Origin: Terrabacter aerolatus
Lineage (GTDB): Bacteria > Actinomycetota > Actinomycetes > Actinomycetales > Dermatophilaceae
Direction of reading: 5' to 3'
Assembly (NCBI RefSeq): GCF_007991735.1
Contig: NZ_BJYX01000002.1
Location: forward strand, 1-64,000
DNA length: 64,000 nucleotides
The position numbers were made by a program, and so were the translations under genes. The notes beneath the pieces were generated by a model. The model did no database searches. It was not told the DNA's origin and was given only the letters and a program-made list of their open reading frames with translations. Below are positions 55,520 to 63,918 of this stretch, piece after piece. How positions within the stretch are numbered: position 1 is the stretch's first letter; each line of letters begins with the position of its first letter.

Positions 55520-56608
55520 GTGCTCGATTCCGTCCAGTCGATCCTCGACGAGTACGCCGAGCTCGAGCTGCAGCTCGCCGACCCGGCCGTGCACGGTGAC
55601 CAGGACCTCGTGCGCACGCTGAACAAGCGGTATGCCGCCCTGGCGCCCACCGTGGCCGCTGCTCGTGAGTGGACCGCCGCAGGTGACGACCTCGCCGCAG
55701 CGCAGGAGCTCGCGGCCGACGACGCGTCGTTCGCGGCGGAGGTGCCCTCGCTCGAGGTGCGCCTGGCCGCCGCCGAGGAGCACCTGCGCCGCATGCTCGT
55801 GCCGCGCGATCCCGACGACGACCGCGACGTCATCCTCGAGGTCAAGGCCGGCGAGGGCGGTGACGAGTCGGCACTCTTCGCCGGTGACCTGCTGCGGATG
55901 TACCTGCGCTACGCCGAGCAGCGCGGCTGGCGCACGGCGATCGAGGATGCCACCGAGAGCGACCTGGGCGGCTACAAGGACGTCCGGGTCTCGGTGCGCG
56001 CCAAGGGCGCTCCGGGCCTGGGCGAGGGCCCGTGGGCGCGCCTCAAGTACGAGGGCGGGGTCCACCGGGTCCAGCGGGTGCCCGTGACGGAGAGCCAGGG
56101 GCGCATCCACACCTCGGCCGCCGGCGTGCTCGTCATGCCCGAGGCCGAGGAGGTCGAGGTCACCATCGACCCCAACGACCTGCGCATCGACGTCTACCGC
56201 AGCAGCGGTCCCGGCGGCCAGAGCGTCAACACGACCGACTCGGCCGTGCGCATCACCCACCTGCCCTCGGGCCTGGTCGTGTCGTGCCAGAACGAGAAGT
56301 CGCAGCTGCAGAACAAGGAGGCCGCGATGCGCGTGCTCCGGGCCCGCCTGCACCAGATGGCCAAGGACGAGGCGGACGCGGAGGCCAGCGCCGCGCGCCG
56401 CTCCCAGGTCCGCACCGTCGACCGCTCCGAACGCATCCGCACGTACAACTTCCCCGAGAACCGCATCTCCGACCACCGCACGGGCTACAAGTCCTACAAC
56501 CTCGACTCCGTGCTCGACGGCGACCTCGACCCCGTCGTGCAGTCGGCCCTCGACGCCGACGAGGCGGCCAAGCTCGCGGCTCTCGCCGACGACGGGGCCG
56601 GCGCGTGA
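55520..56608 (+). CDS. prfA: Peptide chain release factor 1
   Basis: Releases proteins at UAA and UAG. The 362-residue protein has the peptidyl-tRNA hydrolysis motif GGQ (Gln234 in [16 protein letters not shown]) and the start-codon-side helices of RF1. Its PxT-type recognition region is present. GTG 55520 gives the family length. It overlaps prmC by 4 nt (GTGA), the gene for the enzyme that methylates Gln of GGQ. Confidence 0.97.
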   Translation: MLDSVQSILDEYAELELQLADPAVHGDQDLVRTLNKRYAALAPTVAAAREWTAAGDDLAAAQELAADDASFAAEVPSLEVRLAAAEEHLRRMLVPRDPDDDRDVILEVKAGEGGDESALFAGDLLRMYLRYAEQRGWRTAIEDATESDLGGYKDVRVSVRAKGAPGLGEGPWARLKYEGGVHRVQRVPVTESQGRIHTSAAGVLVMPEAEEVEVTIDPNDLRIDVYRSSGPGGQSVNTTDSAVRITHLPSGLVVSCQNEKSQLQNKEAAMRVLRARLHQMAKDEADAEASAARRSQVRTVDRSERIRTYNFPENRISDHRTGYKSYNLDSVLDGDLDPVVQSALDADEAAKLAALADDGAGA

Positions 56609-57522
56609 CCGACGACCTGACCGACGGCGTGACCGACCTGCGCGACGGCGTGCGCGCGGCCACGGTCCGCCTGCGCGAGGCGGGCGTCGCCTCGGCCGAC
56701 GTCGATGCCGTCGAGCTCGCCTCCCACGTCCTCGGCGTGGAGGCCCCCGAGGTGCGTCGCCTCATGGTGCTCGGCGGACGGACGCTCCCGGGGTCGTATG
56801 CCGCCCTCGTCGACGAGCGCGCCCGACGCGTCCCGCTCCAGCACCTCACCGGTCGGGCCCACTTCCGCCGGCTGACCCTGTCGGTGGGCCCGGGGGTCTT
56901 CGTCCCGCGTCCCGAGACCGAGGTGCTCGTGGAGCTGGCGCTCGCCGAGGTGGACCGCGTCGCCGCGGCGCGCGCCGACGACCGGGTGCACGTCGAGCAC
57001 CCGGTGCGGGTCGTCGACCTGTGCTCGGGGTCCGGAGCGATCGCGCTGTCGGTCAAGGTCGAGCGGCCGGGCGCGGAGGTGCGCGGCCTCGAGATCTCGC
57101 CCGACGCCCACGCCTGGGCGGTCGCCAACCGTGACCGCCTCGGCGTCGAGGTCGACCTCGTGCAGGGTGACGCCACGCGACGGTGCTTCGAGGACTGGTC
57201 CGGCCTCGTCGACGTCGTGACCGTCAACCCGCCCTACATCCCCGTCGGCGCCGTCCCGGTCGACCCGGAGGTGCGCGACCACGACCCCGAGCTCGCGCTC
57301 TACGGCGGCAGTGACGACGGCTTGGCGATACCGCTCGCGGTCGCGCGCGTTGCCGCGACCCTGCTCCGCCCGGGGGGACTCGTCCTCGTGGAGCACGCGG
57401 ACTCGCAGGGGGAGAGCCTGCCCCGGCGGCTCACCGCGACGGGGGAGTGGGTCGAGGTGGGCGACCGTACGGACCTCAGCGGCCGGCCGCGGGTGACGGT
57501 CGCCCGGCGAGCGCGGCGCTGA
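56605..57522 (+). CDS. prmC: Release factor glutamine methyltransferase
   Basis: Methylates the GGQ glutamine of RF1 and RF2 with SAM. The 305-residue protein has SAM motif [15 protein letters not shown] and active-site NPPYIP (Asn208), the N5-glutamine MTase signature. The N-terminal helical domain (about 10-95) binds release factor. Its last 47 nt overlap the convergent TetR gene. It is co-transcribed with prfA, its substrate's gene. Confidence 0.96.
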   Translation: MTDDLTDGVTDLRDGVRAATVRLREAGVASADVDAVELASHVLGVEAPEVRRLMVLGGRTLPGSYAALVDERARRVPLQHLTGRAHFRRLTLSVGPGVFVPRPETEVLVELALAEVDRVAAARADDRVHVEHPVRVVDLCSGSGAIALSVKVERPGAEVRGLEISPDAHAWAVANRDRLGVEVDLVQGDATRRCFEDWSGLVDVVTVNPPYIPVGAVPVDPEVRDHDPELALYGGSDDGLAIPLAVARVAATLLRPGGLVLVEHADSQGESLPRRLTATGEWVEVGDRTDLSGRPRVTVARRARR

Positions 57523-58084
57523 CGAGCGCGTCGGCACACTCCCGCGCCACACGGGGTGCCTCCGGGCTCGCGTCGAGCGAGCCGCTCGCGAGACCGCCGT
57601 CGAGCAGCAGGGTCAACGACCGGGCCAGCCCCCCCGGGTCACGGGCCCCCGCCTGCGTGGCGAGGTCGCTGACCCACGACAGCACTGCCGTCTTGTGCGC
57701 CACGGTGCGGTCGTGGACCGGCGTCCCCGGCTGCGACTCGGCGGCAGCGTTGATGAACGCGCATCCGCGGTAGCCGTCGCGTCGGCACGCCGTGCCGAGA
57801 GCGTCGAAGAGGCCGACGAGCTGGACCGCCGGTGCATCGCCCGCCGCCGTGGCGGCCTGCTTCAGCTGTGCCGTCCAGACGTCGTCGACCCGGTCGAGGT
57901 AGGCCACGACGAGGTCGTCCTTGGACGGGAAGTGCTTGTAGAAGGTCGCCTTGGCCACGCCCGACTCGGCGATGATCAGGTCGACGCCCACGGCGCGGAT
58001 GCCGCGGGCGTAGAAGAGGGAGAAGGCCGTCTCGACGATGCGCTCGCGCGCCGCGCTCGCGCGCGTGGACGTGGTGGTGGACAT
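57476..58084 (-). CDS. TetR/AcrR family repressor
   Basis: A 202-residue TetR protein. The helix-turn-helix (about 10-55) has RERIVETAFSLFYARGIRAV and ESGVAKATFYKHFPSKDDLV. The C-terminal helical domain, with CRRDGYRGCAFINAAAE, is of the AcrR/YcdC-like type. ATG 58084 has GGAGA 5 nt upstream. It is divergent from an NAD(P)-reductase gene, and two identical palindromes (58155, 58192) lie between. It probably represses both. The inducer is unknown. Confidence 0.93.
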   Translation of the reverse strand: MSTTTSTRASAARERIVETAFSLFYARGIRAVGVDLIIAESGVAKATFYKHFPSKDDLVVAYLDRVDDVWTAQLKQAATAAGDAPAVQLVGLFDALGTACRRDGYRGCAFINAAAESQPGTPVHDRTVAHKTAVLSWVSDLATQAGARDPGGLARSLTLLLDGGLASGSLDASPEAPRVARECADALVSAALAGRPSPAAGR

Positions 58085-58138
58085 CCGTCTCCTCGGGACT
58101 CTCGCGGCCTCGGCCGGGGGCTGTGTCGGCTCGGGTCG

Positions 58139-58144
58139 AGCATA
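58139..58144 (-). promoter_or_regulatory. -10 of the TetR gene
   Basis: TATGCT on the minus strand. Its -35 zone falls inside palindrome 1 (58155-58168), so binding there would block the repressor's own promoter. Confidence 0.5.
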
Positions 58145-58154
58145 CCTTGCACAT

Positions 58155-58168
58155 AGACAGATCTGTCT
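58155..58168. promoter_or_regulatory. TetR operator 1
   Basis: AGACAGATCTGTCT is a perfect 14-bp palindrome. The same 14 bp recur at 58192. It lies on the shared promoter between the TetR and reductase genes. Confidence 0.85.
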
Positions 58169-58191
58169 GTTAGCGTCCCGATCCACGGGGT

Positions 58192-58205
58192 AGACAGATC
58201 TGTCT
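58192..58205. promoter_or_regulatory. TetR operator 2
   Basis: A second perfect AGACAGATCTGTCT palindrome, 37 bp centre-to-centre from the first (about 3.5 helical turns). It lies 33 nt before the reductase start. Confidence 0.85.
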
Positions 58206-58238
58206 GCCCCCACCTCTTCGCCCGCACCAGGAGACACC

Positions 58239-58916
58239 ATGAAGATCGCAGTCCTCGGCACCGGCATGGTCGGTCAGGCCATCGCGGGTCGGCTCGACGC
58301 CCTCGGCCACGACGTCACGCTCGGCACGCGCGACCCGCAGGGCACCATCTCGCGCACCGAGCGGGACGGCATGGGCAACGCGCCCTTCGCCGCGTGGGCC
58401 TCGGGGCACGACTCGGTGCGCCTCACCACGTTCGCCGACGCCGCGGCCGGCGCCGAGCTCGTCGTCAACGCCACGAGCGGCCACGGCGCCCTCCCGGCCC
58501 TGCAGGCGGCCGGCGCCGAGAACCTCGCCGGCAAGGTCGTCATCGACATCGCCAACCCGCTCGACTTCTCGAACGGCTTCCCGCCCACCCTGTTCGTCAA
58601 GGACACCGACTCGCTGGGGGAGCAGGTCCAGCGCGCGTTCCCGGACGCCCTCGTCGTCAAGGCTCTCAACACGCTCAACGCCGACCTCATGGTCGACCCG
58701 ACGACCCTCGGCGAGGCCTCGACCGTCTTCGTCTCGGGCAACGACGCGACGGCCAAGGCGACGGTGACCGAGCTGCTGACCTCGTTCGGGCACACGGACG
58801 TCATCGACCTCGGTGACATCTCGACGGCGCGCGGCACCGAGATGCTGCTCCCGGTGTGGCTGCGGCTGATGGGCGCGCTCGGCACGTCGGCCTTCAACTT
58901 CAAGATCGTGCGCTGA
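58239..58916 (+). CDS. NADP-dependent oxidoreductase (F420-NADP reductase-like fold)
   Basis: A 225-residue Rossmann protein of the F420H2:NADP reductase-like family. It starts MKIAVLGTGMVGQAIAGRLD (dinucleotide motif) and has LGTRDPQG after strand 2. VIDIANPLDF and VVKALNTLNADLM are family-typical. ATG 58239 has GGAG 7 nt upstream. It is controlled by the divergent TetR gene. Many such proteins are uncharacterised, so the cofactor and substrate are not certain. Confidence 0.87.
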   Translation: MKIAVLGTGMVGQAIAGRLDALGHDVTLGTRDPQGTISRTERDGMGNAPFAAWASGHDSVRLTTFADAAAGAELVVNATSGHGALPALQAAGAENLAGKVVIDIANPLDFSNGFPPTLFVKDTDSLGEQVQRAFPDALVVKALNTLNADLMVDPTTLGEASTVFVSGNDATAKATVTELLTSFGHTDVIDLGDISTARGTEMLLPVWLRLMGALGTSAFNFKIVR

Positions 58917-58943
58917 CGTCGTAGGGCTCCGGGCCCGCGGGAC

Positions 58944-58961
58944 GGGCGGTCATGGCCGCCC
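58944..58961. terminator. Hairpin between convergent genes
   Basis: GGGCGG-TCATGG-CCGCCC is a 6-bp stem between the reductase stop (58916) and the convergent small membrane gene (59045). Confidence 0.45.
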
Positions 58962-59044
58962 GCACCGCGGCGCCCGGGACACGCGTCGGCCGCACCACAG
59001 CGGGCCGAGCGCCTCGCGGCGGCCCTGGCTCTGGCCGGGGTGTC

Positions 59045-59365
59045 CTACGTGGTCGCGGCGCCCGGCTCGATGTCCGTCTTGCGGATCAGCAGGTCCACGA
59101 CCTGCTCGGGCACGTCGTGCTGCCGGGCCTGCTGGGCCTCCTCCTGCTGCTTGACCTCCACCCGGGCGGCCTGCCATGCCGACCAGTGGCCCGACACGAG
59201 GGCCCACAGCGAGAGCGCGGAGACGTACACGACGGAGTTGAGCCACCCGAAGACCATCGAGATCGGGATCATGGCGATCCAGAAGACGGCGAGCCAGCCG
59301 TTGACCTTGCGCATGAAGACGGGGTCGCCCTGCACGCTGGCCCACAACGACTTGATGGGACCCAT
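59045..59365 (-). CDS. Small membrane protein
   Basis: A 106-residue protein with two membrane helices (about 21-41, GWLAVFWIAMIPISMVFGWL, and 45-62). A Gln/Glu-rich cytoplasmic segment follows with VEVKQQEEAQQARQHD. No family recognised. ATG 59365 has a strong AGGAGGA 6 nt upstream. It stands alone on the minus strand, convergent with the reductase gene. Confidence 0.7.
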   Translation of the reverse strand: MGPIKSLWASVQGDPVFMRKVNGWLAVFWIAMIPISMVFGWLNSVVYVSALSLWALVSGHWSAWQAARVEVKQQEEAQQARQHDVPEQVVDLLIRKTDIEPGAATT

Positions 59366-59563
59366 CTCGTTCCTCCTCGTATCCGGTGCGACTCTGCTGC
59401 GATGTGGGGCCGATTCCTACCGGCCGTGCCTGTGAGCGCGCTGGACGACACGGCGAGGGCCATGTCGATGACCACGGCGAGGGCAGTGGCGAGGGGACCA
59501 GCTCCACGACGGCGGTACGCGCCGTAGGTCCCGGCTGGCAGCGGCACCGCCTTGGTGGCCCAG

Positions 59564-59569
59564 TAGGCT
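59564..59569 (+). promoter_or_regulatory. -10 of the tsaC-like gene
   Basis: TAGGCT lies 7 nt before GTG 59577, another leaderless-type layout. Confidence 0.55.
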
Positions 59570-59576
59570 CGGCCCC

Positions 59577-60326
59577 GTGAGCGAGCGCTACGACTGCACC
59601 GACCCCGAGGGCCGCGCCGAGGGCATCCCGGCCGCGGCCTCCGCCGTCCGCCGCGGCGAGATCGTCGTCCTGCCGACCGACACGGTCTACGGCATCGGCT
59701 GCGACGCCTTCGACGCCACTGCCGTCGCGTCCGTCCTGGCGGCCAAGGGTCGTGGGCGTGACATGCCGCCCCCGGTCCTCATCCCGACGGCGCGCACGGC
59801 GCAGGGCCTCGCCACCGCGGTGCCCGACTACGCGCAGCGGCTCATGGAGAAGTTCTGGCCCGGCCCGCTGACCCTCGTGCTCAAGGCGCAGACCTCCCTG
59901 CACTGGGACCTCGGCGAGACCAACGGCACGGTCGCGCTGCGCGTGCCCGACCACGAGATCACCCTCGAGCTGCTCGGGGACATCGGCCCGATGGCCGTGA
60001 CGAGCGCCAACACCACCGGTGACCCGGCGGCGCGCACCGTCGACGAGGCGCAGGGCATGCTGGGCGAGTCGGTCGGGGTCTATCTCGACGCAGGCCCCGC
60101 CGGAGAGGGCCTGCCCTCGACGATCGTCGACTGCACGGGCGAGGCGCCCGTGACCCTGCGGGTCGGCGCCCTCTCGCAGCACGACATCGACGCGGCCCTC
60201 GAGCCGGAACCCGAGCTCGAGGCGCCGGCACCCGACCCGGTCGCAGACGACCCCGACACCGTGGGGGAGTGGCGCGACGTCTCCACCCCCGAGCAGCCGT
60301 CCGACGGTCCCAGCCCCACCCCCTAG
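59577..60326 (+). CDS. L-threonylcarbamoyladenylate synthase (Sua5/YciO/YrdC family)
   Basis: Makes threonylcarbamoyl-AMP for t6A37 of ANN-reading tRNAs. The 249-residue protein has the YrdC fold with GEIVVLPTDTVYGIGCDAFD, KFWPGPLTLVLKAQ and VTSANTTGDPAA, and an acidic Pro-rich tail of about 45 residues beyond the domain. The normal domain length is about 205. GTG 59577 is set by the promoter. It lies between prmC and glyA, as in many actinobacteria. Confidence 0.93.
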   Translation: MSERYDCTDPEGRAEGIPAAASAVRRGEIVVLPTDTVYGIGCDAFDATAVASVLAAKGRGRDMPPPVLIPTARTAQGLATAVPDYAQRLMEKFWPGPLTLVLKAQTSLHWDLGETNGTVALRVPDHEITLELLGDIGPMAVTSANTTGDPAARTVDEAQGMLGESVGVYLDAGPAGEGLPSTIVDCTGEAPVTLRVGALSQHDIDAALEPEPELEAPAPDPVADDPDTVGEWRDVSTPEQPSDGPSPTP

Positions 60327-60374
60327 AGTTGGCTCGCGCTCGCGCCCCACTCCCGACCCACCCGGAGAACCCAC

Positions 60375-61652
60375 ATGGCTGACGACACGTTCTACGGCTC
60401 CGACTTCGGCGCCCTGAAGTCCTTCGACCCCGACATCGCCGGCGTGCTCCTGTCCGAGCTCGACCGCATCCGCGGCGGACTGCAGCTGATCGCGAGCGAG
60501 AACATCAGCTCGCCCGCCGTGCTGACCGCCCTGGGCTCGACGCTGTCGAACAAGTACGCCGAGGGCTACCCCGGGCGTCGCTACTACGGCGGGTGCTCCG
60601 AGGTCGACAAGGCCGAGACCATCGCCATCGAGCGTGCCAAGGCCCTCTTCGGCGCCGACCACGCCAACGTCCAGGCGCACTCCGGTGCGAGCGCCAACCA
60701 GGCCGTCTACGGGGCGTTCATGTCTCCCGGAGACACGATCCTCGCCATGGCGCTGCCCATGGGTGGTCACCTGACCCACGGCACCAAGGTCTCCTTCTCC
60801 GGCAAGTGGTTCAACGCCGTGCACTACGGCGTCGACGCCACCTCCGAGGACATCGACTACGACCAGGTGGAGGCGCTCGCCAAGGAGCACCGCCCCAAGG
60901 TCATCTGCGCCGGCGGTTCCGCGATCCCGCGGCTCATCGACTTCGAGCGCTTCCGCGCCATCGCCGACGAGGTCGGCGCGATCCTCTGGGTCGACGCCGC
61001 CCACTTCATCGGTCTCGTCGCCGGCAAGGCCATCCCCTCGCCCGTGCCGTATGCCGACGTCGTCACCTTCACGACGCACAAGGTGCTCCGCGGCCCGCGC
61101 TCCGGCGCGCTCGTCTGCAAGGCCGAGCACGCGGCCGCCATGGACAAGGCGATCTTCCCGATGATGCAGGGCGGTCCCCAGATGCACACCATCGCGGCCA
61201 AGGCGGTCAACTTCAAGGAGGCCGCGACCCCCGAGTACGCCCAGTACGCGAAGGACGTCATCGCCAACAGCCAGCAGCTCGCCTCGAGCCTGCTCGAGCT
61301 CGGCATCCGCCCGACGACGGGCGGCACCGACACGCACCTCTCGCTCCTGGACCTGCAGGGTGTCGGGGTCACGGGCAAGGAGGCCGAGGAGCGCGCCGAC
61401 GCTGCCGGCATCGTGCTCAACAAGAACGCGATCCCCTTCGACCCGCAGAAGCCCAACATCGCCTCCGGCATCCGCGTGGGCACGCCGTCCGTGACGACGC
61501 AGGGCATGGGCCTGGAGGAGATGAAGCAGATCGCCACGCTCATCCACCAGGCCGTCACGCAGGGTGACGCCGACCCCGACCACGCCGTCAGCAAGCAGGT
61601 CCGCGCGGAGGTCACCGACCTCGTGACGCGCTTCCCGGCATACCCTCGCTGA
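60375..61652 (+). CDS. glyA: Serine hydroxymethyltransferase
   Basis: Interconverts serine and glycine and supplies one-carbon units on tetrahydrofolate. The 425-residue protein has the PLP lysine (Lys236) in TTHKVLRGPRSG, IASENISSPAVL near the N-terminus, and GGTDTHLSLLDLQ. It starts 48 nt after the tsaC-like gene. The leader is too short for a glycine riboswitch. Confidence 0.98.
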   Translation: MADDTFYGSDFGALKSFDPDIAGVLLSELDRIRGGLQLIASENISSPAVLTALGSTLSNKYAEGYPGRRYYGGCSEVDKAETIAIERAKALFGADHANVQAHSGASANQAVYGAFMSPGDTILAMALPMGGHLTHGTKVSFSGKWFNAVHYGVDATSEDIDYDQVEALAKEHRPKVICAGGSAIPRLIDFERFRAIADEVGAILWVDAAHFIGLVAGKAIPSPVPYADVVTFTTHKVLRGPRSGALVCKAEHAAAMDKAIFPMMQGGPQMHTIAAKAVNFKEAATPEYAQYAKDVIANSQQLASSLLELGIRPTTGGTDTHLSLLDLQGVGVTGKEAEERADAAGIVLNKNAIPFDPQKPNIASGIRVGTPSVTTQGMGLEEMKQIATLIHQAVTQGDADPDHAVSKQVRAEVTDLVTRFPAYPR

Positions 61653-61695
61653 GTCATCCCACGTCACGACGTCGGCGTCGAGCGAAGGTCGGTAG

Positions 61696-62793
61696 GTGCA
61701 CGAGTACGTCCTCGTCCTCATCGTGGCCGCAGCGGTCACGTACCTCGCCACACCCTTCGTCCGGAGCCTGGCCGTGGCGACGGGTGCCTTCACCCCCGTC
61801 CGCGAGCGCGACGTCCACAAGACGCCGATCCCGCGGCTCGGGGGAGTGGGGATCTACATCGGGTTCGTCGCGGCCGCCCTCGTGGCGCGAGCGCTGCCGT
61901 ACCTCGGCTCGCTCTTCTCCACGAAGCAGATCATCGGCGTCGTCGTGGCCGGTGGGATCGTCTGCCTCGTCGGGGCCTTCGACGACATCCGGGAGCTCGA
62001 CTGGCTGACCAAGCTGGCCGGGCAGATGCTCGCCGCGGGGCTGATGGCCTACACGGGGGTGCAGCTGCTCTCGCTCCCGATCTTCGGGACGACGATCCTG
62101 CCGACACCGGTGCTCGTGCTCTTCACGGTGCTCGTCGTCATCGCCTCGACCAACGCCGTCAACTTCATCGACGGCCTCGACGGGCTCGCGGCCGGGGTCG
62201 TCGGCATCGCGGCGTTCGCCTTCTTCATCTACAGCTACCTCGTGTCGAGGTCGTTCGTGCCGGCCAACGTCTTCTCCACCGCCACCTTCATCTGCGCGGC
62301 CCTCGTCGGGTGCTGTGCCGGCTTCCTGCCCCACAACTTCCATCCCGCACGGCTGTTCATGGGTGACTCGGGGGCGCTGACCCTGGGCCTGCTGCTCTCG
62401 GCCGCGACGATCACCCTGACCGGCAACGTCGACCCCGGCCAGGTCAGCGCCAACGAGGTCTCGGCTGCGTTCCTGCCGATCCTCGTACCGCTGGCCGTGC
62501 TGCTGCTGCCGTTCCTCGACATGCTCCTCGCCGTCGTACGTCGCACCCGTGCGGGCCAGCGGCCGTGGCAGCCGGACGCGATGCACCTGCACCACCGCAT
62601 GCTGCGCATCGGGCACGGCCACCGCCGAGCCGTGCTGATCCTCTACCTGTGGGCGGCCATCGTGGCCCTGGGGTCGGTGTCCTTCGTCATCTGGGACGGC
62701 CTGCGCCCCCTGGCGGTCGTGGGCGCGACCGCGGCCATGGGTGTCGTGCTCACCGTGTGGCTTCCGCGGTGGAGGCCCTCGGAGCGCTTGTGA
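61696..62793 (+). CDS. Undecaprenyl-phosphate sugar-1-phosphate transferase (WecA/MraY family)
   Basis: A polyprenyl-phosphate N-acetylhexosamine-1-phosphate transferase of about 365 residues, with 10-11 membrane helices. Conserved cytoplasmic loops are FDDIRELDW (Asp-Asp), NAVNFIDGLDGLAAG, HPARLFMGDSGAL, and DAMHLHHRMLRIGHGHR (HxHH-type). The mycobacterial WecA (Rfe) starts arabinogalactan linker synthesis and lies just upstream of atpI-atpB, as here. GTG 61696. The stop lies inside a perfect CRP-type site. Confidence 0.93.
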   Translation: MHEYVLVLIVAAAVTYLATPFVRSLAVATGAFTPVRERDVHKTPIPRLGGVGIYIGFVAAALVARALPYLGSLFSTKQIIGVVVAGGIVCLVGAFDDIRELDWLTKLAGQMLAAGLMAYTGVQLLSLPIFGTTILPTPVLVLFTVLVVIASTNAVNFIDGLDGLAAGVVGIAAFAFFIYSYLVSRSFVPANVFSTATFICAALVGCCAGFLPHNFHPARLFMGDSGALTLGLLLSAATITLTGNVDPGQVSANEVSAAFLPILVPLAVLLLPFLDMLLAVVRRTRAGQRPWQPDAMHLHHRMLRIGHGHRRAVLILYLWAAIVALGSVSFVIWDGLRPLAVVGATAAMGVVLTVWLPRWRPSERL

Positions 62794-62806
62794 TAGCATT
62801 CACAAG
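62787..62806. promoter_or_regulatory. Perfect CRP/GlxR-type site before the ATP synthase operon
   Basis: CTTGTGA-TAGCAT-TCACAAG contains TGTGA-N6-TCACA, the exact consensus of CRP/GlxR proteins, with 7-bp arms. It covers the wecA-like stop and lies about 130 nt before the first atp-operon gene. TAGCAT in the centre also resembles a -10. Confidence 0.75.
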
Positions 62807-62937
62807 CACCTGAGGGCAGTCTGACAAGGCCGCTGCGGGAGCCGATCCACCTCTTCTCACCCCCGTTCCGGGCCTGTCCCGGACGGGCCCGAACCCCGCC
62901 CGCACTACGCCTCCACGACGCACCCAGGCAGGTTTTC

Positions 62938-63423
62938 TTGAGCGCCACACCGGCACCGAGCGCATCACAGTCCGATGCGTTCGCCCAGCTCCTCCGGGGC
63001 TCGCTGCTGCCGACCGCGCTCACCGGTCTCCTGTGCGTCGTCGTCGGGCTGTTCTCCAGCCCCAAGGCCGCGTGGTCGGCCGCTCTGGGAGCGGCCCTCG
63101 TCATCTTCTTCTTCAGCCTGACGCTGCTCGTCATGAAGCGCACGGCCGACCTGCCGCCCACCACGACGATGATGATCGTCATGGCCACCTACACCTTCAA
63201 GGTGCTGGTCCTCGGCGTCGTCATGTTCGCCCTGCGCGACGTCACGTGGGCCTCCGGCTACGCCATCGGGCTGTCCGTCACCATCTGCGCCGTCGTGTGG
63301 CTCTTCTTCGAGATGCGCGCCTACAAGCACCTGCGCATCTTCGCCTACGACCCCGACGGTGCCGCGTCCCTCGACTCCGCTGACCGTGACCAGGACGAGC
63401 GCGAGCCGCGTGATGAGCCGTGA
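62938..63423 (+). CDS. ATP synthase-associated membrane protein (AtpI/Rv1303-like)
   Basis: A 161-residue protein with four membrane helices (for example LLPTALTGLLCVVVGLFSS and VLVLGVVMFALRDVTWASGY). It occupies the atpI position ahead of atpB. AtpI proteins assist c-ring assembly. TTG 62938 has GGCAGG 6 nt upstream. The tail is acidic. Its stop overlaps an alternative start of the next gene. The role is inferred from place and topology. Confidence 0.75.
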   Translation: MSATPAPSASQSDAFAQLLRGSLLPTALTGLLCVVVGLFSSPKAAWSAALGAALVIFFFSLTLLVMKRTADLPPTTTMMIVMATYTFKVLVLGVVMFALRDVTWASGYAIGLSVTICAVVWLFFEMRAYKHLRIFAYDPDGAASLDSADRDQDEREPRDEP

Positions 63424-63437
63424 CACCGGAGGTCGAG

Positions 63438-63758
63438 ATGACGACGCCACCCACTCCCGGCACCCCCGAGCCATCCGCGGGGTCGACGGGCCCGACGGAG
63501 CCCACGACCGAGCCCACGATCGAGCCCACGGAGCCCACGGAGGCCGAGCGGGACGAGGAGCTGCGCGCCTTCAACATCCGCGAGCAGGACTCGGCCTGGA
63601 GGGCCGTGGCCTACCTGCTCACCGGGCCCCTCATCTACGGCGGCCTCGGTGCCCTCGCCGACCACTGGCTCGGCACGGGCTGGCTCGTCGGAGCGGGGAT
63701 CGTGGGTGGAATGGCCCTGTCGCTCTACCTCATCTGGTTCCGATACGGTACCCAGTGA
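63438..63758 (+). CDS. AtpZ/AtpI family protein
   Basis: A 106-residue protein. The first 45 residues are a Pro/Thr/Glu repeat tail (EPTTEPTIEPTEPTEA). Two membrane helices follow with the AtpZ/AtpI pattern YLLTGPLIYGGLGALADHWL and GAGIVGGMALSLYLIW. AtpZ-type proteins work with AtpI in F-type ATP synthase assembly or Mg2+ supply. ATG 63438 is chosen (GGAGG 5 nt upstream) over GTG 63420, which overlaps the previous gene. Confidence 0.85.
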   Translation: MTTPPTPGTPEPSAGSTGPTEPTTEPTIEPTEPTEAERDEELRAFNIREQDSAWRAVAYLLTGPLIYGGLGALADHWLGTGWLVGAGIVGGMALSLYLIWFRYGTQ

Positions 63759-63918
63759 GCCCGCAGACCAGCCCGACGGCCACCGCGCCGCCCGCCAGCG
63801 CGTCGCCTGCCGGCCCGCAGACCCGGGGCCTCGTCGGGAGCACGCACCCGAGCACCGCCCCTGCACCCCTGACGCCCGCCGTCAGTCGAAGCGCCCAGAA
63901 CCTACGAAGGAGTAACCC

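Noticed and set aside
60327-60374. Glycine riboswitch before glyA
   Set aside because: The gap is only 48 nt, too short for an aptamer, and no conserved elements are seen.
58950-61820. A 956-codon minus-strand frame over tsaC-like, glyA and the wecA-like start
   Set aside because: It covers several well-supported plus-strand genes and a real small minus-strand gene in another frame. No domain.
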